Of a stretch of 64,000 nt of DNA, positions 34,971-43,108 are shown piece by piece. Made by a program: the position numbers and the translations under genes. The notes under the pieces were generated by a model. The model saw only the letters and a list, made by a program, of their open reading frames with translations. It was not told the DNA's origin and did no database searches. Location of the stretch: the NCBI GenBank assembly GCA_002428985.1, contig DIYL01000019.1, positions 6,250-70,249 of the forward strand, given 5' to 3'. Position 1 is the stretch's first letter, and every line of letters begins with the position of its first letter. This DNA is from Anaerolineales bacterium UBA6055. GTDB taxonomy: Bacteria > Chloroflexota > Anaerolineae > Aggregatilineales > Phototrophicaceae.

Positions 34971-36731
34971 ATGATACGTCGACTACTCTTATTAAGCATA
35001 TTCGTAGTTACCAGTGTGGTTGCAGCTCAGGAAACATCAGATTCACCACCTGCACAAGGTGCCATCCAGATCCCACGCTCTGGTAACAGCGAACTCTCTC
35101 TGAATCCGCTGTTTTGCCGTGCAGTGTCAGATACATGTGATCTATTGAGTTCACTACTCTTTCCGACATTAACAACAACTAATCCGGTGGATGGATCACT
35201 AGCACTTGCCAACGAGACCAATTTTGCTCTACTAGCTGATTACGATCTAAGTGCCGATGGTGACCATTACATCTATACACTGCGTGAAGATGCTCAGTGG
35301 AGCGATGGTACACCGATTACAGCTTATGATGTGTTGTTTAGTTACCTTGCGATTATCAGCCGTGCTACATCATCACACTACAGTAATGAAATAACACAAC
35401 ATCTTCAGGGGATGATTCCGATAGATGACTCCACGCTGATGGTGATTCCTGAAGATATTGATTGTGATTTACCATTGTATGCAAACTTTCCGGTTGTGCC
35501 TGCTCACGAATTTGATGAGGATTTTCGCAATCGTGTTGCGTCCCATTTTAGTGACAATATATTGTCACTGGATTCACTTGAAGACTGGATTGATCAGGAC
35601 GGTTTTGCATTTAATCGCATTGTCAATCACCCATTTTCGTTTGACCCGACAGTTACTTATGGTCACTATACCTTCGCCGGACAATCAGATCGAGATTATC
35701 TGCGATTGGCACATGTCAATGGTCAACAAGTGATCGAGACTGTTGTCTCCCAACGTGGACAGTCTGGCATCGATGATGTGATCGCAGGAGACATTGCATA
35801 CTATACCAATCCGCCACAGAATGAATGGCAGGACTTACGTAATAATCCACATGTCAATACAATCACCTTACCGACAAACACATGGTATTATTTGGTGTTC
35901 AACTTCGCTAGTACAGTTGAACCCTTGAGCTATCGAGATAATGAAGGCGAGATTCAGGAACAAGACCCGCATCGAATTCTTATAAATCCCGATGTCCGTC
36001 AGGCTATTCAACTTGGCATTGATGTGCAGGCGATTGTCGATGATGTTTTGTGGGGTGAGGGTGAGGTCATGGCAGGCTATAGTCTGCCTCACCTGTGGAC
36101 TCACAATCCTGACTTAGACCCGATTGGTTATGATCCTGATCTAGCGGCTGAGTTACTTGAAGCGACGGGCTGGCGACGGTTGAATCGAAGTAGTGCAAGA
36201 GTGTGCATCGGCTGTGAGACAACAACGGATAACAGTCGTTTATTTCTACGTCTAGCATATGATGACACTAGCGCAGTAAATCAACGGGTTGCGTCGCACA
36301 TTGCCCGACAACTGCGCCGTATCAATATCGAAGTTGAAATCAGTGGTGCTGGATTTGGTAATATGCAATCTCAACAATTTGATATGTATCTTGGGCGACG
36401 GAACACAACATTTCCCGTTACAGTAGAGGAGTCATGGTTCTTCTCACCAGAAAATGATGTACTGGGGACGGGAGTCAACATTGGTTCATATAACAACCCT
36501 GAGGTAACCACCTTATACCATAACGCACGGACAGTTAATGGATGTGACATCAATATACGTCGAGAACTATACTATGAACTGGAACAACAGGTACAAGCTG
36601 ATCTCCCCAGCGCATGGTTGTTTACACCGTACCAGATAGTTGTTTTCCATGAGAGTATCCAGAATGTCGAGATCTATCCTAATCAGCCCATCGTCAATAT
36701 CCATGAGTGGTCAGTCTGGAGGATCGAATGA
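34971..36731 (+). CDS. Orphan family-5 ABC solute-binding protein (operon gene 5)
   Basis: 586 aa with signal peptide (SVVAA/QE). The fold is that of peptide/nickel-type binding proteins (SBP_bac_5): YTLREDAQWSDGTPITAYDVLFSY, WYYLVFNFAS, NPDVRQAIQLGIDVQAIVDDVLWG and the distal YDPDLAAELLEATGWRR are classic family signatures. It lacks the lipobox Cys that tethers such proteins in bacteria with one membrane, and no permease or ATPase genes are nearby. It may therefore act as a soluble ligand sensor for this exported complex rather than a transporter part. ATG 34971 is 8 bp after the previous stop; its own stop overlaps the next start (ATGA). Confidence 0.88.
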   Translation: MIRRLLLLSIFVVTSVVAAQETSDSPPAQGAIQIPRSGNSELSLNPLFCRAVSDTCDLLSSLLFPTLTTTNPVDGSLALANETNFALLADYDLSADGDHYIYTLREDAQWSDGTPITAYDVLFSYLAIISRATSSHYSNEITQHLQGMIPIDDSTLMVIPEDIDCDLPLYANFPVVPAHEFDEDFRNRVASHFSDNILSLDSLEDWIDQDGFAFNRIVNHPFSFDPTVTYGHYTFAGQSDRDYLRLAHVNGQQVIETVVSQRGQSGIDDVIAGDIAYYTNPPQNEWQDLRNNPHVNTITLPTNTWYYLVFNFASTVEPLSYRDNEGEIQEQDPHRILINPDVRQAIQLGIDVQAIVDDVLWGEGEVMAGYSLPHLWTHNPDLDPIGYDPDLAAELLEATGWRRLNRSSARVCIGCETTTDNSRLFLRLAYDDTSAVNQRVASHIARQLRRINIEVEISGAGFGNMQSQQFDMYLGRRNTTFPVTVEESWFFSPENDVLGTGVNIGSYNNPEVTTLYHNARTVNGCDINIRRELYYELEQQVQADLPSAWLFTPYQIVVFHESIQNVEIYPNQPIVNIHEWSVWRIE

Positions 36732-37798
36732 GTCGAGTTAACCTAATCATGATGCTGTTGCTCATGATATCTATTAGCGTCGTCGGTGCACAGGAAATTT
36801 CGACCGAATCGAACCTTGACCAACCGGAAGCCACAGTTGAACCCACTGTCGCTCAACTTGAAACAGATGACGAACAAGAAATCGAATATCCTATTGTTCC
36901 GGTGCAAGTCGGTAGTGCACATGTTCGTGCAATACCGTCGCTTGATGGTGTTGAGATCGGATCCGTTTTCCTTGATGATCGGTTACAGGTTGTTGGGCGC
37001 AACGCCGATGGAACGTGGTTTGAGGTGCGCCGTATAGGTCGGCAGACAAGTCTTGGTTGGCTCTTCAATGAAATGGTTGATTGGGAATTTCGACCGGAAT
37101 TACTCCCCATGACTGATCGTGAAACTGGAGTTGTAGGCACACCAATCATTGACAGTGGTTTTACAGTGTTTGTGTTGCAGAATGCTGTAATGCGTGACCA
37201 ACCAGATCGTTCCGGTACACAAATTACAACGATCCCTCTGCTAACGACTGTCCCTGTTGTCAACCGCAATCAAGATGCGTCATGGCTAAAGGTAAACTAT
37301 CTAGGACAGGTTGGTTGGGTAGTTGGTTTTATCACCCGTCAACCAGAGAATATTCTCGCTGCGCCATTAGCAGAAGGTTTACCACCGCGTCCTGAGGTGT
37401 TCGTTGTCCCACCGGAAATTCAATTGGAGCAGGTTCAAGCTCTACGTGAATATGTCATATTGAGTCGAGGTGTGGCAACAGATCTTTTTTTCTTCTGGGA
37501 TACGGTATCTAAGGGCAATACGATGCCCTGTGAACCACCCGCATTTGTTGTCGCTTATCAGGCTACAGATACTGATGTACAACAATTACCAGAATTGAAT
37601 CGAATTGTACCCCGGATGTTTACCGCAATTGACTATATCAACTCCTCGATTGATCCGTTGACACAATGTGGGGTGATTGAGGTGCAGGCAGTTTTCCAAG
37701 CTCGTGCCGATGCAATTAATGCACAGGTGATTCTGGATAACAGTATTGTGCAGTTGGATAATGTCGAGAGCATCATTCTCAATCAGATCGACAAATAA
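36728..37798 (+). CDS. Exported SH3 protein with helical tail (operon gene 6)
   Basis: 356 aa with signal peptide (SVVGA/QE). Two SH3-like domains lie at about 55-120 (SAHVRAIPSLDGVEIGSVF ... WFEVRRIGRQTSLGWLFNE) and about 150-215 (NAVMRDQPDRSGTQITTI ... WLKVNYLGQVGWVVGF). The helical C-terminus (about 240-356) parallels that of gene 2: ATDLFFFWDTVSKGNTMPC aligns with IELLWLDLQAGRTVQC. ATG 36728 overlaps the stop of gene 5 by 4 bp, so the two are coupled. An intrinsic terminator follows at 37823. Confidence 0.86.
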   Translation: MSRVNLIMMLLLMISISVVGAQEISTESNLDQPEATVEPTVAQLETDDEQEIEYPIVPVQVGSAHVRAIPSLDGVEIGSVFLDDRLQVVGRNADGTWFEVRRIGRQTSLGWLFNEMVDWEFRPELLPMTDRETGVVGTPIIDSGFTVFVLQNAVMRDQPDRSGTQITTIPLLTTVPVVNRNQDASWLKVNYLGQVGWVVGFITRQPENILAAPLAEGLPPRPEVFVVPPEIQLEQVQALREYVILSRGVATDLFFFWDTVSKGNTMPCEPPAFVVAYQATDTDVQQLPELNRIVPRMFTAIDYINSSIDPLTQCGVIEVQAVFQARADAINAQVILDNSIVQLDNVESIILNQIDK

Positions 37799-37822
37799 CG
37801 ATATCTCCTCTCATGACAGAAG

Positions 37823-37851
37823 CCCCTAACGTGTTGTGTTAGGGGTTTTTT
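37823..37851 (+). terminator. Rho-independent terminator of the exported-protein operon
   Basis: CCCCTAAC and GTTAGGGG form a perfect 8-bp stem around a 7-nt loop, followed by six T. It lies 25 bp after the last operon gene and before the convergent SH3 gene. Confidence 0.9.
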
Positions 37852-37921
37852 GTTGTATTGTATTTTTGCTAAATGATCTGATGGATTATCCATCGATCAA
37901 TTCTATACTATCTGCCAGTAT

Positions 37922-38662
37922 TTACCGTGAACCTGCACGATTAAATGTCGTTTCAGGTTTTTCAAATGTACCACCTGTTTGGAGCAAACAGACTTGTTGC
38001 CAGCGCGAACGGGCGGTCGAATTTGTCCAGTAAGGGGCAACGCGCCATGTATATGTACCAGCATGATTTGGTAGTCGATTTAATAAGATACTAGCTGTTC
38101 CAGTCGTACTATCAAATGCGGTCCGGAATCCTGTTGGTGCGATGACAATCACACTATAATGTGTTGCGCCTTGCAATGTTGGGTAGGTCACGACAATCTC
38201 AGTATCCCCTACCATAAAGTTCCCCGATTGTGTGTATTCACCTGTCCATTGACTACATAAGTCACTGCTCAAGTCAAAACCATCGGGAACACGACCATTA
38301 TTATCACGCGGTAACAGTCGTCCTACAGGTGGGATCGAGTTGAAGGCGACGCTAGTACGCAACAAACGTGCATAGACCCACGCCTCACCGCCATTATAGT
38401 CGATCTTCAACCACTGCCGCCCATCCCACCTAGAGAAGAAATCGCCAGATCGTCCCCGAATCACCACTGACGAATTCAGGGGTAGCGCATCAATTTCGGC
38501 ATAAGCGAAATCAGGTCCAACGCGTACCAGCGCGTTATCAATTGTCACAATACCGTAGATGGTGTCAGTCAGGGGTTCCTGTGCCAATGTTGGCACGATA
38601 CTTAACATAAACACAGTCAGTACAAAACACAGTTTAAGATAGATATGCTGAAACCTAATCAT
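37922..38662 (-). CDS. Exported SH3-domain protein
   Basis: 246 aa with signal peptide (PTLA/QE). An SH3-like domain spans about 35-105 (DNALVRVGPDFAYAEIDAL ... WLKIDYNGGEAWVYARLL). The second half (about 130-230) is a beta-sandwich-like domain with a Cys near each end (LCSQWTGEY and QQVCLLQTGG), resembling fibronectin-like folds (PTLQGATHYSVIV, AGTYTWRVAPYW). GGAGGCAAC lies upstream of ATG 38662. It is convergent to the six-gene operon and shares its domain vocabulary. Binding partner unknown. Confidence 0.83.
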   Translation of the reverse strand: MIRFQHIYLKLCFVLTVFMLSIVPTLAQEPLTDTIYGIVTIDNALVRVGPDFAYAEIDALPLNSSVVIRGRSGDFFSRWDGRQWLKIDYNGGEAWVYARLLRTSVAFNSIPPVGRLLPRDNNGRVPDGFDLSSDLCSQWTGEYTQSGNFMVGDTEIVVTYPTLQGATHYSVIVIAPTGFRTAFDSTTGTASILLNRLPNHAGTYTWRVAPYWTNSTARSRWQQVCLLQTGGTFEKPETTFNRAGSR

Positions 38663-38806
38663 AGTTGCCTCCGTGCTGTCCTATATATCTTCCAGTGTAT
38701 ACGATTTCAGCATATCGTATGGTGAGCAAAGGAAAACCGTATAGCAAACGTCAATCTATTTTGCCTACTAAGGACTTAGGGGCAAAAAATCTCAGAGCAA
38801 CAGCAA

Positions 38807-39615
38807 GGCATTGTCAAGTTATTGAGGTGAAGATTGAGGAAGACGATGGAAAGTCAGAGAGAGGGTGAGAGTTATGCCATAGCACTGTCGCAGGTCTGGA
38901 AACAAATATCAAGCTGATCGCGATAGACGTCAGCTTGGGGTTTATGCTTTCTCGGATGGAAGTAGTGGTAAAGAATATCGAACATGGAAAAAATAGCTGT
39001 GCTTGTTGCGTTGATTTGAAATGTTGCATCCGTCGTTCACACCTACGAGTTGGTTGATGCGAATTCTCTGCCCGATTGTTCAACTGCTTGCTACAACGGT
39101 GTTCAACATCTGGTATCAAATCTCGGGAAATGATATTGTAGCTGCATAAGCCATCGGTCTCATCACTCTCGGTCGGACAGACGTTTTACCTAAAACTGCT
39201 TCAAAAAAGCGTTTGACAACCTTCGCATTACGCCGAGTTTGCATCAAGACATCTAACACCATACATTCGCTATCGCCCGCCCGCCAAAGTTAGTATCGCT
39301 GACCATTGATTGTGAAAAGACCTCATCGAGATGCCATTTATCCGTCGCTAGACAGCGTTTGCGGCGAATTGTTTGTGTAAAGTGCGGACTCAATTTATAG
39401 CACCATGCCCGAATCGATTCATGACTGACTATGATCCTACGTTTATGAAGCTACAGTTCGACATCGCGAAACCTAAGTGGAAACAATAAGTACAGCTGGA
39501 CAGCGTGTCGAATAATTTCAGTAGGATAATGATGGTTCTTGAAGAGTTCTTTTGGGGGCATTCATTACACTATCATGCCACATATCTTCCTATCGCGCGA
39601 TAACTTGACAACGCC
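38807..39615 (-). mobile_element. IS6 type B copy B5, full length but decayed
   Basis: An 809-bp element, the same length as B1, bounded by GGCATTGTCAAGTTAT and ATAACTTGACAACGCC. The transposase is on the minus strand with several stops and shifts: only patches such as VEHRCSKQLNNRAENSHQPTRR (split here by decay) and the WHLDEVF region can be recognised. Its right end abuts the stop codon of the ABC gene at 39616. Confidence 0.8.
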
Positions 39616-41274
39616 CTATTCCTCTGAAATTCGACCATGTTGTAGCCTGATAACCTGATCAGCTTGTTTGACAACAAGCGAGCGATGTGATACTGCTAAA
39701 CATGTCTTGCCTGATTCACGGATATGTTCCCATAGACTACGTTCAGTGTTCACATCCAGCGCACTTGAAATATCATCAAAGATTAAAAGATGTGGATCAC
39801 GTACGAACATGCGCGCTGCTGCTGCACGTTGTCGTTGTCCACCACTTAGTTTTACACCACGTGGGCCCACAACTGTCTCTAAACCTTTGTCAAGTTGCCT
39901 GATATCTGTCGAAAGCACTGCCAGATCTATGGTGTGCATCAATTCACTGGATGTCGCTTCCCAATCAAGCAGGATATTATCGCGCAACTGGGCACTAAAC
40001 AAATGTGGAATCTGTGGTGTGTAGGCACTCTTTGGCGGCACAAAAAATGTGCGTGGATCTGATACAAGTTGGTTATTCCAGTAGATTGCCCCGCTATTCA
40101 TGGGTAATAAACCGAGTAAAACACGAAGTAATGTTGTCTTGCCACTCCCAACCTCACCGGTGATCACGGTTAATGTCCCTGCATGCAACGTCAGGTCAAT
40201 ATTGTAAATCCCATTCGCTGTATTGGGAAAAGTATATGTCATATTTTCGACGGACAGTTCTTCAAGTGGTGTGTGTAATTTCTTCTGACTTGTTGTGGTG
40301 GGTACTAAATCTACCCGCAAGAGATTTTTGTTATCGATGTCACTCAGCTCGCCCAACCGTTGAATTGACACACTAAGCTGATGATGCCGCGCTAATACCA
40401 TACCTAAACGACCAATAAACCATGCCAGTTGTTCCAAATAATAGACAAATACAGCAAATGCTGCGACGGTGAAGGCGCCATTTTGTAAAAGGGGCGCACT
40501 GAGTAGTAATATCAATCCTGTAGATAAACTGGTTGAGTTATTAGAAATAGAAAATATCATTTGGCTGAAGACACGGTCTTTGAGTGCCGTATTGCGGCGG
40601 CTGATATTTAAGCTAGCGAAGTGCTGTGCAATGCTGTGTTCGCGTCCTGTTATTTTCACAGATTGCGCTGCACTAAAAATTTCACTGATAAATTCTGCGA
40701 CTTGCGCGGCTTGCTGTTGGGTGGCATGACGATAGATCTCGATGCGTTGAGCAGATGCGCGTGCAATGAAAACGACAACCACTAACGGTAGTATGGCGAT
40801 AATCGTTATAATTTGATTGATTTGCAGCATAGAGATAATTGCAACAATGGCGAAGAGTGTCAGCGCGATTGACTCATTCAGCCACAGGATGTGTTCAGGA
40901 ATGTTGAGCGCATCACTGCGAAATCGACTGATCACATCACCTGTGGACTGATTGAGTGCTCGTGCACCTGGACGACGAAAGATTTTAGTTAGTAATATGT
41001 GTCGAATGTGTGCCGAGACCCGTTCTAGGAAGGGCGGGGTTGCCCAGACAAATAAATACTGCATCAGGTTCCGCAACAGCCGTACGCCAAACAAAGCGAT
41101 TATCAGTGTGATGATAGTATATGTAACATTACCGCTCAGCGTATCGAAGAATGCACCTATTACTAATGCTTGCGCTTGAATTAGCAACATAAAGACTGTC
41201 ATACTCAGAAAATGAATGATCCAAAAAACAGGCTGTTGCCGAATACTGTCCAATATAATGCGCCAAGATGTCAT
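39616..41274 (-). CDS. ABC exporter half-transporter, degenerate ATPase site
   Basis: 552 aa, fused TMD (about 1-310) and NBD (about 340-552). Walker A GEVGSGKTT at 373-381, Q-loop near YTPQIPH, signature LSGGQRQRAAAARMF near 476. Walker B ends LLIFDDISSALD, so the catalytic Glu is replaced by Asp (residue 501), the hallmark of the non-hydrolysing site in heterodimeric exporters. The H-loop reads AVSHRS. It overlaps the partner gene by 4 bp, confirming a heterodimer. The stop codon lies at the edge of IS element B5, so the last residues may have been altered. Substrate unknown. Confidence 0.92.
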   Translation of the reverse strand: MTSWRIILDSIRQQPVFWIIHFLSMTVFMLLIQAQALVIGAFFDTLSGNVTYTIITLIIALFGVRLLRNLMQYLFVWATPPFLERVSAHIRHILLTKIFRRPGARALNQSTGDVISRFRSDALNIPEHILWLNESIALTLFAIVAIISMLQINQIITIIAILPLVVVVFIARASAQRIEIYRHATQQQAAQVAEFISEIFSAAQSVKITGREHSIAQHFASLNISRRNTALKDRVFSQMIFSISNNSTSLSTGLILLLSAPLLQNGAFTVAAFAVFVYYLEQLAWFIGRLGMVLARHHQLSVSIQRLGELSDIDNKNLLRVDLVPTTTSQKKLHTPLEELSVENMTYTFPNTANGIYNIDLTLHAGTLTVITGEVGSGKTTLLRVLLGLLPMNSGAIYWNNQLVSDPRTFFVPPKSAYTPQIPHLFSAQLRDNILLDWEATSSELMHTIDLAVLSTDIRQLDKGLETVVGPRGVKLSGGQRQRAAAARMFVRDPHLLIFDDISSALDVNTERSLWEHIRESGKTCLAVSHRSLVVKQADQVIRLQHGRISEE

Positions 41275-43016
41275 ACTAATTCTTCTCCTTGCCCAACTTT
41301 TAGTAATTGATTGAAGTATGAAGTTATTTGCGTGCGTAACTCATTGGGCGTGCCCTGTTCGATGACATGACCATCTTCAAGAATTAATAGTTGATCTGCC
41401 TGTTCGATAGTCGTCAGACGATGCGCAATGATAATGACTGTGCATCCCTGTAATAATTGTGTGGTTGCGCGCTCAATATGGCGTTCCGTGATTGGGTCGA
41501 GGCGTGAAACAGCCTCATCGAAAATTACCAGTTCAGGATTGAGCAAAAAGACACGAGCAAATGCCAATAATTGTGCTTGCCCACCAGATAACTCGGCATC
41601 ACCTTTCAAAACTGTATCTAATCCTTGGGGCAAGGTACCAAACCAATCCTTGAGGCCGATTTGTTCTATGATCGTTCGCAATTGTTCATCTGGAATATTT
41701 TTATCGAAGAATGTTAAATTATCGCGGATAGTGGCTCGGAATAATTGCACATCTTGGGTGACAATCCCGACTTTTTTACGGAGTTGATCGAGGTCATAAT
41801 CACGCAAGTCAATCCCATTGAGTCGAACACGACCACTTGTTGGATCATAGAGGCGTACAATCAAACGACTGAGGGTTGTTTTGCCGCTACCCGTGTGCCC
41901 GAGTAGCCCAAGTGTCTTACCAGCAGGAAGCTCAAATGTGATATTGTGCAGGACATCATCTCCTGTTGTGTTATCATCCAATTGATAGGCAAAATTTACA
42001 TTATCAAAATTTAAAGTGGGAGCGGCGTTCGGTAGTATAAGTGTGCCAGCATTGATAACGCGATTAGGCGTTTCAAATAACTCTGTGATGCGTTGAATAT
42101 TGGCATTGATTTGTTGAAATCGTTCAATCTGAAATGACAGTTGACGCAGAGGATTGGTCAACAAAATTGTATAGCTCATGATGAGATAGGCAACGCCAAT
42201 CGTAATAACGTTATTCTGAAAAAGGTTATAACCTAGCGAAAACGCAATGGCAAAGCCCAGTGTGAGTGTTAATCCTGCAACAACTCCCAGAATCATACTA
42301 CGTATTTGTGATTTTGTATGAGCTGTTTCAACAGCTTGCTGATTCTGGGTTGATTTGGCGAATACATAACCGAATGCTCCATTAGCCTGCAAATCCTCGG
42401 TTGCTGCGAGATGTTCTTCTAATGTGCTGAATAACTCTGTGCGACTATTCCGAAATGCTTTGACAGCAGGTACTGCAATGTTTCGCAAGCGATACAGTAT
42501 CCAAACTGTGAACACCGCAAAACCCGCCATCGCCAGACCAATGCGCCAATCTTCAACGAGTAGAACGCCCAATATAGCAATCACAAGCACAATATTGCCC
42601 AAAATAATAATCATAAACCTTGAAAAGAATTGAGCAACCTGTAAAACATCGGTATCGATGCGCTCGACCAATTTCCCTGGGGTTGTGTTGTTATGGAAAG
42701 TCATATCCAATTGCAAACAATGCAATGCGAGATCTGCACGTAATTGATTGGTCGCTGTCCAAGATAACCATTCGCCAACATATGTCGCCGCAACACCGAG
42801 CACCTGTGCAACGATGGCAAGTGCAATGAAACTTACAGCTGCAATTTGCAATATGCTTGCATCGACACCTGTATTAGCAGCATCAATGATATATCGTGTT
42901 ATTTGTGGAACAGCGACTTGTAACCCAATATTGACTAGCAAAATTATCATTAATAGGGCGAATTGTGCTCGATAGTCTTGAATATAGCGCCAGAGTAGGC
43001 GCAAGGCTCCGCTCAT
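41271..43016 (-). CDS. ABC exporter half-transporter, canonical ATPase site
   Basis: 581 aa, TMD with six helices (about 15-310) and NBD. Walker A GHTGSGKTT at 373-381; signature LSGGQAQLLAFARVF near 490; Walker B LVIFDEAVSRLDP keeps the catalytic Glu; H-loop IIAHRLTT. It pairs with the downstream gene whose site is degenerate. Multidrug- or peptide-type exporters of the TM287/288 class look like this. It lies 92 bp after the LuxR-type regulator on the same strand, so the three genes could form one unit. Confidence 0.93.
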   Translation of the reverse strand: MSGALRLLWRYIQDYRAQFALLMIILLVNIGLQVAVPQITRYIIDAANTGVDASILQIAAVSFIALAIVAQVLGVAATYVGEWLSWTATNQLRADLALHCLQLDMTFHNNTTPGKLVERIDTDVLQVAQFFSRFMIIILGNIVLVIAILGVLLVEDWRIGLAMAGFAVFTVWILYRLRNIAVPAVKAFRNSRTELFSTLEEHLAATEDLQANGAFGYVFAKSTQNQQAVETAHTKSQIRSMILGVVAGLTLTLGFAIAFSLGYNLFQNNVITIGVAYLIMSYTILLTNPLRQLSFQIERFQQINANIQRITELFETPNRVINAGTLILPNAAPTLNFDNVNFAYQLDDNTTGDDVLHNITFELPAGKTLGLLGHTGSGKTTLSRLIVRLYDPTSGRVRLNGIDLRDYDLDQLRKKVGIVTQDVQLFRATIRDNLTFFDKNIPDEQLRTIIEQIGLKDWFGTLPQGLDTVLKGDAELSGGQAQLLAFARVFLLNPELVIFDEAVSRLDPITERHIERATTQLLQGCTVIIIAHRLTTIEQADQLLILEDGHVIEQGTPNELRTQITSYFNQLLKVGQGEELV

Positions 43017-43108
43017 GGAACTTATCTCCTATACAGTCATATAGAAGTCTCATTCTACTTTAGCAATAACAGTCGATTAGACCTATGCAACAAGAGTTAT
43101 AGTGAGGG

